NCBI GenBank assembly: GCA_963680875.1
Contig: OY804586.1
Span: 57,136,203 to 57,200,202, forward strand
Origin: Bathymodiolus brooksi
Lineage: Eukaryota; Mollusca; Bivalvia; Mytilida; Modiolidae
Direction: 5' to 3'
DNA: 64,000 nucleotides
In this document: in pieces, positions 24,428 to 34,392 of the stretch
Layout of the letters: every line of letters begins with the position of its first letter
How positions within the stretch are numbered: the stretch's first letter is position 1
Notes under the pieces: model-generated
What the model was told of the DNA's origin: nothing
Databases searched by the model: none
Seen by the model: the letters and a program-made list of their open reading frames with translations, nothing else
Program-made: the position numbers and the translations under genes

Positions 24428-24930
24428 GGGTAGCACAACAACGGGTGCCACAAGTGACGCAGAAATTGCTTACTTATTCAGAGCACCTGAGTTCGTCCCA
24501 GTTTGTAGTAAGGGTTTTCTTGTTCATTTTGTTCAATGACATGTTTTCACGTTTTTAGTTTCGTGTTGTGGTGCCCGCTACGAATTCCGCGTAAATACGA
24601 TGTTCAATTCGTCTTGACTCCCATTTTATAGGGGATTCATATTCAACATGATTTCCATATAAGATTATAGTCCTGTCGTTTAACAGTAGCACAACAGGTG
24701 CCACCAGGGGAGCAGGAAATTCTTTTTCCTATCTGGAATTTTCAGTGGGCTTTGGGTTGCCCAATCTTTAGTTTTCTGTGTAGTATTTCGTCTACCGTTG
24801 TTTTGTCTGTCTTCTTACTTTTTGTCATTATGTTGTCTGTCCTTCGATTATGGTGTCTAATTACCCCTTTTGGTATCTTCAAACTCTTTTTAATCAGTAC
24901 ATGTAATAATTATCTAAACAGATGTTAATA
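24428..24930 (+). mobile_element. Two tandem mussel-type dispersed repeat fragments
   Basis: The phrase GTAGCACAACA.CGGGTGCCAC occurs at about 24430 and again at 24685 (AGTAGCACAACAGGTGCCAC). Each is followed by GAGCAGGAAATTC-like and TTTAGTTTCGTGTTG / TTTAGTTTTCTGTGT text. The second copy ends with ACCCCTTTTGGTATCTTC. Same family as at 23360. Confidence 0.5.
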
Positions 24931-24956
24931 TTTTGTTTAAATACCCTATATTTCAG

Positions 24957-25021
24957 TGTTGTTACTATTGCAGTCATAATGGTAGGATTGATCATAGGAA
25001 TGACTTGTATATACATATCAC
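24957..25021 (+). CDS. Transmembrane-helix exon of the Ig receptor
   Basis: A 65-bp exon between acceptor CCCTATATTTCAG and consensus donor GTAAGTAG. Entering in phase 2, to fit the exon at 22174, it reads VVTIAVIMVGLIIGMTCIYIS. That is about 21 residues, strongly hydrophobic with no charge, and the length of one membrane-spanning helix. A GxxxG-like spacing (GLIIG) could aid helix packing. It leaves in phase 1. Together with the Ig V-like exon this indicates a type I single-pass receptor. The alternative is chance, but a hydrophobic frame, two good splice sites and phase agreement together make that unlikely. Confidence 0.7.
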
Positions 25022-25312
25022 GTAAGTAGAGTAAATCAGAGTCTGTGTTCCTTACTTATTTATAAAGTTACATCAATTAATGAAATATCCAGGGGTTTAC
25101 AGGGGGTCTAAAGATATAGATATAGCTATTATATGACCTAACTGTTTCTATGTGGCAATATTCGAGAAAAAAAATCTCAACTGCTCAGCTGATTGAAAAA
25201 ACACGTTTCTGAATGAATTTGATATTGTAATAAATTAATTGTTCTTATTATATGACAGTTAAGCTTCCTATATATATGGTTTTTCCATGATATTTGTTTT
25301 GTTTCGTCATTT

Positions 25313-25492
25313 TTATGTCTCCCCTTCGAACGAAGGGAGACATATTGTTTTAGTCTGATTTTTTTTTCTGCTTCTTCTGCTTCTTCTCAGCGAAGCTTGT
25401 CCGGACCATAAGTTTGTTGTCTTTCCAGATAGTCAAATAATTGTTTCTTAAATATATTGTTATACAGATGGCCGCATTAAGGGGAGACATAA
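25313..25492. mobile_element. 180-bp MITE (TTATGTCTCCCCTT ends)
   Basis: Left terminus TTATGTCTCCCCTT is the exact reverse complement of right terminus AAGGGGAGACATAA. Just inside the left end lies a second small palindrome (CTTCGAACGAAG). No protein. Confidence 0.75.
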
Positions 25493-25560
25493 GTTTTAGA
25501 TATCTAAAACAGTTCTTCCTAGTTTTCCCTTCCATTTATTTGGTTTGGTTGTTTTGTTTT

Positions 25561-25797
25561 ATGGTGTTTAATGCCACTTTCAACAATATTTCAGCTATAT
25601 CATGGCGGTCAGTTTTATTGGTGGAGGAAACTGGAGGACCCGGAGAAGACCACTGACCTGTAGGAAGTCATTGACAAACTTTATCACTTAATGTTGTACA
25701 CCTCGTCCTGAGTGGGAATCCAACCCACAACATCAATGGTGATAGGCATCGATTGCATGGGTAGTTGTAAATCCAACTACCATACGATGACGGCCCC
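25561..25797 (-). mobile_element. tRNA-derived SINE, mollusc type
   Basis: On the minus strand it runs from GGGCCGTCATCG through TGGTAGTTGGATTTACAACT and a B-box-like GGGTTGGATTCCC. It continues with a TCTTCTCCGGGTCCTCCAG domain and AATAAAACTGACCGCC, and ends in GTGGCATTAAACACCAT. Nearly full length. Confidence 0.75.
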
Positions 25798-25875
25798 TCT
25801 TCCATTTATTAATTTCATCTTTACTTAATATATTTTGCTAAAGAGTTTAGTTTTAGATTTCTTTTCCTTTTCAAG

Positions 25876-25922
25876 AAATGAACTGTGGTGTTTGCTATGA
25901 TGTTTGTTTCAATGGAATTTAA
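25876..25922 (+). CDS. Candidate terminal exon (short cytoplasmic tail)
   Basis: A long pyrimidine tract (TTTCTTTTCCTTTTCAAG) is followed by 47 bases. Entering in phase 1, they encode about 14 residues rich in cysteine (MNCGVCYDVCFNGI) before TAA at 25920. AATAAA lies 38 bp further on. Phase matches the transmembrane exon. The tail carries no ITAM/ITIM-like tyrosine motif. Three close cysteines could be palmitoylation sites, which is inference. It is a prediction from splice and polyadenylation signals only. Confidence 0.4.
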
Positions 25923-25959
25923 AATAATACAGATTTGTTTCATTATACAATTTGTGACC

Positions 25960-25965
25960 AATAAA
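25960..25965 (+). promoter_or_regulatory. Polyadenylation signal AATAAA
   Basis: Canonical hexamer 38 bp after the stop of the candidate terminal exon, supporting a gene end near 25985. AATAAA is frequent in AT-rich DNA, so on its own this is weak. Confidence 0.4.
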
Positions 25966-26212
25966 GATCAGTGGAATTATAATAAAAAAAATTCTTTCAT
26001 TTTTGGTCACCTAACAAAATCTGGTATCAGGTCATGTCATGTAACCTTTCATTCATCTTCTACCATCCAATTATATGCAATATAGCAATATATATTGCCC
26101 AATCAGACAACAGCTATCAGCGTATGCTCGATTTTGCAGTAAGCGAAGCGAATAATATAACCTACTATTTTTAAAAACGATCTAGATTACTTAATTTTAG
26201 TTTGGAAACAAC

Positions 26213-26439
26213 ATGTCAACAGACAAATCGACAAAGCATCGACTACGTTTTTTTTTATTGGATTTTAAGACCTCAGCATTTGGGAGGAAAGTCACCGATT
26301 GGTTGGTTGGAAATATTACCCCTAATATGATCTTTTTCGAAATGCTAAACAATATGAACAGAGTATTAAGTGAATACACGTTAGAGAAAATCGAAGAAGC
26401 AATCGCGAATGAACCATCCAGAGAAACTGACAACACTAG
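26213..26439 (+). CDS. CARD-like (death-fold) N-terminal exon, candidate
   Basis: From ATG at 26213 an open frame runs 75 codons to a possible donor (AG|GTACAC, phase 2). An in-frame TAG lies just before, at 26198, either as a true upstream stop or as acceptor TTTTAG. The sequence is amphipathic and helix-rich. The stretch NITPNMIFFEML, then RVLSEYTLEKIEEA, then NEPSRETDNTR resembles helices 2-5 and the conserved (T/S)R...R/T start of the last helix in caspase-recruitment domains. Bivalves carry very large CARD/death-fold families. The frame continues into repeat-like sequence after the donor, so a further exon would be needed. It is downstream of the Ig gene's putative polyA site and probably separate from it. 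Alternatives are another helical fold or a relic. Confidence 0.4.
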
Positions 26440-27000
26440 GTACACAAGACACAGGACGATGACAAACAAAACAAACACACAACACAATATGTGTTGGACA
26501 CTACTATGCCTAAGCAAACATAAATAACGTAAATTAGACATGAACCAACCTACAAACAACTGGAGGTAAAGACGAACCGAACATCGTTATTATGCGGAAA
26601 TCGTAACGGACACCACAACACGTAGTTAAGAAAGTCAAGACACATAATAGGAGAACACAAGAAACTAAAAACATGAGCAACAAGGACCCCGCCATTAAAG
26701 CTATATTAACTATTGATATTTCTACTTCTCCTGTGAAAGGCACCGCAAAGATTTAGTAGTTCTTGAAATCCTATGAATTATCTTAGGAATTATCTTCTAT
26801 CATATATCATTATTCGGTGGACTTGGAAATTAGAAAAATAAATTTAATCACAAACCTCAATTTGTGATTAAAATGTTTTTGACACTCAAAATTGGTTGCA
26901 GTGTTCATGAATTTAAATTACTCTTAAACTTGCTTGATATTTGTGCAAGCTATTCCTGCTTAGTAACAACTGAACAGGATGTACAATAATGTCCATTAAA
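26440..27000. other. Repeat-like intergenic or intron sequence
   Basis: Read on the minus strand, 26460-26740 carries words (GTGTTGTGGTGTCCG, CCTGTGTCTTGTG) resembling the mussel-type repeat at 24428. No exon with domain support was found. Confidence 0.4.
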
Positions 27001-27417
27001 CGAGCACGTGTCCAAGTTAAATCGATGTGTACATGAAATTCAAAATGTCAACCTCGTATGACTTACTGTAGTTGTATTCTATATAATATTATGATTGGTG
27101 CGTTTATTTATATTTTCGTGTCCACCACGTATTACATGCCCATACAACACATGAACTCTTCGGATATGTGGGAGGTGGTTTTACCCATCGAGTGTGTTAT
27201 TTTGTGTTGTTGTACCGTTATTATCTTTCTGCCCAGATCCTTCATTTTCTCTAAACCATTGTTGACTAAGAAATTGTGGGTATATTATGGTAGTATCAAG
27301 CAAACTTGCCAGGAATGCTCCTTGTATGGTTTTCGCTCAATTTGGAAATTCAATATGACACTAGTGCCAATTATTATTGATAAAATTTCAATGTTTGATG
27401 ACAAGTCCCTTATTTAA
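27001..27417 (+). pseudogene. Class C GPCR (GABA-B-like) TM6-TM7 relic
   Basis: One frame holds an Arg-Val stretch, an in-frame TGA at 27034, NSK, then ILYNIMIGAFIYIF, a polar loop, and VILCCCTVIIFLPR. The order NxSK - YN - hydrophobic helix - loop - hydrophobic helix ending in F(V/L)P(K/R) is the signature of the last two helices of GABA-B and metabotropic glutamate receptors. The stop codon, missing upstream helices and lack of splice signals point to a decayed fragment. About 70 codons continue to the stop at 27415. The resemblance is from memory of the family, so confidence is moderate. Confidence 0.4.
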
Positions 27418-27429
27418 TCCTATGAAAAG

Positions 27430-27570
27430 AAATCCAATGAAGCCACAATTACAGGACAGTTTAAACCCCTGCTGGGAAATAAATTAAAAACAACATTCTA
27501 CAAACTCGATTGAACCTAAACTGTACATGGATAATCACGGATATTCACTTGAAAACTGTTGATTGAAGTC
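27430..27570 (+). mobile_element. Small fragment of the bivalve dispersed repeat
   Basis: Phrases CTACAAACTCGATTGAACCT and AACTGTACATGGATAATCA match the 6600-7100 interior. Confidence 0.4.
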
Positions 27571-27910
27571 ATAATAATTTCACGTTACACTTAATAGATG
27601 ATGTCCTTCTATCCCTTTGAACTAGAAATATACAGCTATGTAATATTCATACCTTGACCTACACCTTGAACAGAGTGAGGTCTGGCTAAGAAATGATTTC
27701 AATTTCCCCATTGTGAATTTTCCATTTATATGTAGCAACATTTCAGCACCAGACGCTCTGGTGAGCAAGAGAAAGCCAAATTTAAATATAACCTTCCCGT
27801 GGTACCACAGGAAAGTATTCTGAAATATGGTCTAACATAGAATTATATAGGGTCATGAACCCCTCTCATCTTGCCAGAACCCGCCCCGCCCTAGCTGCAA
27901 CATAAATTTA

Positions 27911-28205
27911 TTAGGGACGGACCATTTAACTTGAAGGGGGGGTTATGTTTTTTTTTCTAAAAAGATATTCTGATTCTCAATGTTGCTGAAAAAATATTCT
28001 GATTTTGGTGGAGGGGAAAAAATAATCTGATTCAGAGTTTTTGTCATATAACCTAATGTTAAATTGTGGGGAAAAAAATTCGCGCTTTGCGCGACCAAAA
28101 AATAAATATCCTAACTCTTGTGTAATCGGAAAAAAAATTCTGAATGGAACAAAAAACCATAACCCCCCCCCCCCCCCCCCTACAAGCTAAATGGTCAGTC
28201 CATTA
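27911..28205. mobile_element. Harbinger-like MITE with TTA target duplication
   Basis: Element at 27914-28202 (289 bp). The left end GGGACGGACCATTTAACTTG and the reverse complement of the right end TGGACTGACCATTTAGCTTG are inverted repeats, each followed inward by a G-run and GTTATG. Flanking TTA on both sides fits a PIF/Harbinger 3-bp duplication. The interior contains repeated TATTCTGATT and a GCGCTTTGCGCG palindrome. A C-run lies at ~28163-28180. Confidence 0.75.
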
Positions 28206-28903
28206 CAATGGGGGAAAAACCATATATACAATATATAAAAGAAATCTTCAAATTTAAATGTATAGCAATAATTTTAGAACATGATAAGAACAATTACTAT
28301 ATTAAAAGTCACTACTATTTGAGATATCCTTTAAATGAACTGCATTTCCTTTAATAAAAGAAAACAAATTCTTTGACTTTATCAAAACTAAAATAACTTT
28401 CGCAAAATTTAAAATGTACTTTACAACATATACTGTACACTGTATCCATAATCCTCCACCATGTATCCCTGCACGAATCACCATTGGCGTTAAAGCAATA
28501 AAGTTCACAGCATTCGAAAGTACATTGAAGTTGTAGTAAACTGAAAGTTCGCATTCAGTAAGACAGTTCGAAGAATTCTGCTCGTAAGACAAACTCAACA
28601 CCTGTCAAAAATTACAAACAGCAGCAGATTTCTTACTAAAAAAGAAGGGGGTAGCAGGGGAAGGTGGTGGGGTTTCGATAGCTTGCCGATCTACAGCTAG
28701 GGAAGCTTCACGAAAATGACGTCATATATCAGAGATGATATATCAGAAACAGTAATGGTTTCAATTCCGGAAAATCAATTAAACATTTATTAAATTTGTT
28801 TTATCCTTAATATGATAACCAATATTAATAAAAGATTCAACTTGTTGCAGAGGCATATAAATATAGAAATATAAATTTGGCTAAAATGGCTGCAGGTATT
28901 CCT
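28206..28903. other. Unassigned region with weak minus-strand exon candidate
   Basis: A minus-strand frame at 28302-28601 starts right after a good acceptor (AATTTTTGACAG) and contains NCLTECE. A second, overlapping frame is cysteine-rich (FECCELYCF, CRDTWWRI). The switch between frames suggests either a frameshifted secreted cysteine-rich exon or chance. I do not recognise it. Confidence 0.25.
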
Positions 28904-29190
28904 AAAGAAATGGTGGGTTGAATCAGATTTTAAAGCGCCAAACCTCCCGCTTTCATTACGGCTCAAAGGTTCCGGCTGTCACAATAACATTATTTATAAC
29001 AATACTGGAACAAAATAGGTAAAATAGTTGTCAAAACAGTACCAAACCCAGTGAAGCAAATGTCAAAAACAGTTTTACGTCACACATTGATAAAAAAATA
29101 TTTTCGAAATTTTGTTGACTTCCTTATCTTTATACATTTTCACTATATGAAAATGCATCGTTTATCATCGTCTCTGCAGAGACGGAATAT
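28904..29190 (-). repeat. Dispersed ~290-bp repeat, copy B (inverted)
   Basis: Reverse-complement relative of 20461-20750, sharing ATCAGATTTTAAAGCGCCAA, ACGTCACACATTGAT and CAGAGACGGAATATA. No flanking duplication could be fixed. Confidence 0.8.
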
Positions 29191-31686
29191 ATTTCGACAA
29201 GATCTTGATATCGGAATATAAACTTTTTAAGATATAGAATAAGGAGAATCTTTTAATAGCCCTGGTCCAGTAGCCAATGACATCTGATGATGATAAACTC
29301 AGACTTGAACATAATTAATAGCAGAGAGGGGGACGGACACTGCAAAACAAATGGTGCATTTTATGTTCCGTCATGTCAAATTCCTGTGGTCAAAATATAA
29401 GAAAACTAAGAGATATGAAGCCTTTAACAAATGAAATGAAAAGAAACAAAATAAAGATAACAATCTTGGTTACCATGGCAACCATATTATTTGTTCTACC
29501 TTCAACATAGTTTTTATGTTTCAGTGAAGTGAATCCCTCATTATGACATAGGATATTCTTGTGTATTTTATTCCTATGCACATAAATATTAACTTAAGAT
29601 TTGAATTTTAGCATTACAATAGTATTGATAGTTTTAAAGTTAATGAAAAGAAACTGTGAGTACAGCTTATCACCAAATTGAAAGGGTTTCTCTGGTCTAT
29701 TTAAATCATTTGAAAAGTGATACAAATATGTAGTTGCCGTCCCCTGTATTGGTGGTCCAGTATGAAGACAGTTTTTTGTAAATTTAATAGTCACAATGGA
29801 CATTGAGATAATTTATGCAATCATTATACTTTTTACTTTCATGTAATAATTCTAAAATTGTAATGATTTTCATTTAAGTATTTGTTCTAACAATTAGAAA
29901 ATGACCTCCTACTTATTTGTTAATTGACATAAAATGTTTGTTTTACTGAAAGGGAATTTTAAAGTTATATATCAGAAATTGATTAAACTTATATATTTTT
30001 AATGAATGTTATTAGTTGAATTTCTAAAACAAACCAAAATTATAGGTATTTTTTAATACATTTTCATACAAATGAATAGTAAAGTTGTCCTCATCACATA
30101 TGTGTAGTGTCGTCCCCAAATATAGAGACGACAGTTTAATGGTCTTTTATAAAATTTGAGGAATTTCTGTGTGATTTTCATCGGAGAGCATATACCTTAA
30201 ATGTGTATCTTTGAATTTACAAACTTTTTTTTTAAAGAATAATTTATTTTTGGTCTTGTTTGTTACTTTACTGTGAAATTACCATTAGAAGGATATAAAA
30301 CTCGTATGTTCTCGCTTTATCTCGTGTAGCGAGATTTTATGCTACTCACGTTGATTTTTCCTGTATCACCCATCATACACGTAAAATAAAAAAAAGTAGA
30401 GTTTCATACATAAAAACATATAAAAAATGATAAAACAAAGCAGCTAATCATGCCAAGTTTTGTGGTATACAGTGAATACACTCTAAACTACACTTTTATA
30501 CACTTTGGTATGTCGATTTCATGTAAACAATAAAGTTTATTGATTTCTACATAGGCCACCCCCATTTCTACCCAGAACGCCGCCATTTTGACAAATGATG
30601 TAAACAATCCTTAATAAATACAAATCGGGAGCAGTGTTTTCAATAAGACTCCTACTTAACATTGAAAAATATTATATTATCACAAAAATGACGGTTCCGC
30701 TTCAATATTTGGTATGATGAGAGAAGAGGAGTTTGAAATTTAAATTCGAGCTTTGACAGCCCATGAAGGTCAAAAGAGCAAATCGATTAATGTCAATTAT
30801 TGATGAGATATGGGTGATACAACTACAAAAAGTCGATACTTTATCAATGATTGGTATTTAGAACAAATATTTTCACTTTATTCCTGTAATTATGGTTTTA
30901 TATACTTACAAATACTAGTTTAAAATGTTGAAGCGATGCAAATTTCCACCGCTAATCAAGGCATGCGCATTGTCAACGAATTGCACTATGGGTAATATCG
31001 CCACGCAACATACTTACATGCAATCTATGTTAAATCTCCCGAGATTCATAACCTTCTTACTATATAAATCCTTGCTACACTACAAAAGTACAATACGGTT
31101 GTTTCGAATCATGTCAATTCCGATCACGTTCCATCTTTTTCGTGTCATGACGTCTGAAATGTTAGGCAGACTACTTCCGGTGCTTACGCTATATGTGACA
31201 ACGTCAACATAGCATAGCCGTAGATGTGGTAGATTATAAGTAATTGTAATATGGAGACGCCAAGAAAACGGCTGAGTAAATTACTTGTGTTCCATACCCC
31301 ACTGTCTGTCTGATAACAGAAATATGTGAAGACGGGTCGTTTTGCTTTCAAGATGCTGACAGCAGTAAATAAAGAAATAAAACAAATTTAATTTTAAAGA
31401 AGTAATTGTCTGTACATTGAAGTCTTTGATACAAATAAAGTAATTGATGTCTGTCTTTGACAGAAAATGTAAAAAATATTTTATTCCATCAAAATCATGT
31501 GGTTTGGCAGACTAAAATAAAAAGATTTTGACAGAATCAAAATGATTTGAAACAACCGTATTGCTTTATCATTTTTCAACCTTCACTATTAAATCATCAG
31601 TTTTTGAAAGTGCTTAATATTCCAATTAAGTCTTTGAAACAAACATTTAATTGATAAGTAACAAGTTAACAATAGCAATAAAAACG
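29191..31686. other. AT-rich intergenic region
   Basis: No gene with domain support. The plus frame at 30925-31212 and minus frames at 29390-29581 and 29594-29803 lack recognisable motifs and splice context. I see one ordered protein-binding site (X-box-like, 29469) and otherwise nothing specific. Confidence 0.5.
29469..29482 (+). promoter_or_regulatory. X-box-like RFX site
   Basis: GTTACCATGGCAAC matches the 14-bp ciliary X-box consensus GTTNCCATRGNAAC at every position. RFX factors bind such sites upstream of ciliary genes. No adjacent gene was found, so this may be a chance or repeat-borne match. Confidence 0.4.
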
Positions 31687-32123
31687 TTAAACCAAATGAT
31701 ATTGTTTCGGCAACATAAGGTTGACAGTTATATTTGAGCAGTTATTAAACACAGCTGGCATCGGCGGGTTCATGGCTTGTACAGCAGTTGAAAAGCATGG
31801 AGCAAGATTAACATTTGGAGAGAGTAAATTTACCTCTTTCACCAAACTCAACAAATTTTCATTATTATCATTATCGTTCACCAAACTAAGCAAATTTTCA
31901 TTGTCGTCCTTTTGGTATTTGCAGCATCTTCATTCTCAAAAACCGAGGTTAATTCCTCTCCTTCTACTGTCGTGAACCTGGATGACGCCAATTTGTATAC
32001 AACGTCAGACGAAAGGTCACAGGTTGTACACTTACTGTTGGCGGGATATTCAAATATGGTTATTTTTAGAAATCCCCAGTCCGTAAAAATTGCATAGTAT
32101 GCAACAAATGTGTTTCTACTTTG
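31687..32123 (-). pseudogene. Unknown ORF, frameshifted, minus strand
   Basis: From an upstream stop at 32124 the minus strand is open in one frame to about 31870. It includes FTDWGFLKI, EYPANSKCTTCDLSSDVVY and FTTVEGEELTSVFENED. It then continues in another frame through NENLLSLVNDNDNNENLLSL to a stop at 31687 after AVFNNCSNITVNL. A single-base indel near 31885-31900 would join them. The NENLLSL segment is an internal duplication of about 36 bp. The composition looks protein-like, but I do not recognise the family. It is probably the C-terminal part of a mobile-element or lineage-specific protein. Confidence 0.35.
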
Positions 32124-32227
32124 TCACATGCCATGTGCTAATCCAATAGGAAAACATAATTTACATAGAAAAATAATAACATTATTTATGTATACATGTG
32201 CTATATTAAAAATCATTATGAAAAGAA

Positions 32228-32299
32228 CCATTTAATGTGATCCCAATTATCCCCTCTAGTTATATGAATCTCCATTGACACTTATATGTAAACTAGCGA
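32228..32299 (+). repeat. Direct copy of the sequence that follows array 1
   Basis: These 72 bp (AACCATTTAATGTGATCCCA to CTAGCGAGT) recur at 33786-33857 and again at ~41718-41789. Array 1 is therefore bracketed by direct repeats of its own downstream flank. Confidence 0.85.
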
Positions 32300-33560
32300 G
32301 TAATCAGTAATGGTCATCAATTCCACCAATATCAACATAACAAACAATCACCTCTTATCTTAACTCACTGAACACAAAATAGAAAGCTTAAACAGTAATG
32401 GTCATCAATTCCATCAATATCAACAAAACAAACAATCACCTCTTATCATAACTCACTGAAAACAAAAAAGAAAGTTTAAACAGTAATGGTCATCAATTCC
32501 ACCGATATCAACAAAGCAAACAATCACCTCTCATCTTAGCTCACTGAACATAAAAAAGAAAGTTTAAACAGTAATGGTCATCAATTCCACCAATATCAAC
32601 AAAACAAACAATCACCTCTCATCTTAACTCACTGAGCAAAAAAGAAAGTTTAAATAGTAATGGACATCAATTCCACCAATATCAACAAAACAAACAATCA
32701 CTTCTCATCTTAACTCACTGAACACATAAAAGAAAGTTTAATCAGTAATGGTCATCAATTCCACCAATATCAACATAACAAACAATCACCTCTCATCTTT
32801 GCTCACTGAACACAATAAAGAAAGTTTAAACAGTAATGGTCATCAGTTCCACCAATATCAACATAACAAACAATCACTTCTCATCTTAACTCACTGAGCA
32901 AAAAAGAAAGTTTAAATAGTAATGGTCATCAATTCCACCAATATCAACAAAGCAAACAATCACTTCTCATCTTAACTCACTGAACACATAAAAGAAAGTT
33001 TAATCAGTAATGGTCATCAATTCCACCAATATCAACATAACAAACAATCACCTCTCATCTTTGCTCACTGAACACAATAAAGAAAGTTTAAACAGTAATG
33101 GTAATCAGTTCCACCAATATCAACATAACAAACAATCACCTCTCATCTTAACTCACTGAGCAAAAAAGAAAGTTTAAATAGTAATGGTCATCAATTCCAC
33201 CAATATCAACAAAACAAACAATCACCTCTCATCTTAACTCACTGAACACACAAGAGAAAGTTTAAACAGTAATGGTCATCAATTCCACCAATATCAACAA
33301 AACAAACAATCACTTCTCGTCTTAACTCACTGAACATAAACAAGAAAGTTTAAACAGTAATGGTCATCAATTCCACCAATATCAACAAAGCAAACAATCA
33401 CCTCTCATCTTAACTCACTGAGCACAAAAAAGAAAGTTTAAAGAGCAATGGTCATCAATTCCACCAATATCAACAAAACAAACAATCACCTTTCATCTTA
33501 AATCACTAAATACAAAAACGAAAGTTTAAGCAGTAATGGTCATCAATGCTATCAATATCA
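32300..33560. repeat. 88-bp satellite, array 1 (~14 units)
   Basis: The unit begins AGTAATGGTCATCAATTCCA and continues CCAATATCAACAAAACAAAC, AATCACCTCTCATCTTAACT, CACTGAACACAAAAAAGAAA, GTTTAAAC. Length varies 86-90 bp. It is strongly AT-rich and stop-filled in all frames. Sub-runs match array 2 unit for unit at an offset of about 3897 bp. Confidence 0.95.
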
Positions 33561-34208
33561 ATAAAACGATTAGTCTGGTACTCGTGACTCCTCATATTTT
33601 GTTGTTGGTACATGTAAGAGAGGTCAGGTAATGGCTGAATCCATATTTTTAATGGCGACCTCCATAGACAAAGCAACAATTACAGCTCACCATAGCTCAC
33701 TGAACACAAAAAGACCACGACATATGACAATGGAAATCCAGGTCTTGACTTGAGGCAGGCACACACATGTGGCTGGGTTAAACCATTTAATGTGATCCCA
33801 ATTATCCCCTCTAGTTATATGAATCTCCATTGACACTTATATGTAAACTAGCGAGTGGTGCTTTAGAATAACATAAATATCTGATGTAACTAAATCTAGG
33901 CAATATCATGTATGAAGTAATGGGGCATACACACACACACACACCTACATGTTGTATATCACAATTATATCTTAAATAATTGTATATCAAGTCGACATAT
34001 AACACATACCTAAATTCCGCACAATTATATCTTAAGTATTGTGTATAAATTCACCATTCATGTAAAACACACTTATATTACACACAATTAAAAGATAACT
34101 GCATGTATATTACAAATAATTTGCAGAAGGTCATATAACACACAGGTATATCTTACGTATTGTGTATAAAATCCTATAGCACATACACACATTATACTCA
34201 ATTATATC
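33561..34208. other. Unique leader of duplicated block, copy 1
   Basis: Single-copy-looking sequence between array 1 and the SINE head, repeated with few differences at 41494-42140. It includes a CA microsatellite near 33927-33946 that is interrupted in copy 2, and several TATCTTAAGTATTGTGTATA phrases. No exon was recognised. Confidence 0.6.
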
Positions 34209-34392
34209 GGAGGGCCCGGTTGGCTCAATGATTTAGGTAGTTGGATTACCTCACAGTTCATACAAGCGTATCACCAATATGGCGTGGGTTCGTGTCCGGC
34301 TTTGTAAATTACAAAAAAGGGTGCACTCGACTCGCAGCCGCGAATAATGAGGCTTACCAGTTGCTTGCCCATGGTCGGTGGTTCTCTCCGGG
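34209..34392 (+). mobile_element. SINE head fused to an Ig-exon relic, copy 1
   Basis: A tRNA-like head (GGCCCGGTTGGCTCAATGAT with A-box character; GTGGGTTCGTGTCC as B box) runs into GTCGGTGGTTCTCTCCGGG. There the SINE stops abruptly and a partial Ig exon begins. The usual SINE tail is missing. Confidence 0.6.

Noticed and set aside
30925..31212. 95-codon plus-strand frame
   Set aside because: No recognisable motif, signal peptide, splice context or paralogue in the window.
33811..34005. 64-codon minus-strand frame duplicated at 41744-41938
   Set aside because: Its conservation is explained by the 7.93-kb duplication. It runs through a CA microsatellite and has no domain.
34210..34300. Possible functional tRNA gene (A- and B-box-like text)
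   Set aside because: No acceptor-stem pairing or cloverleaf is evident, and the B box deviates. It continues into a SINE body and is duplicated with it.
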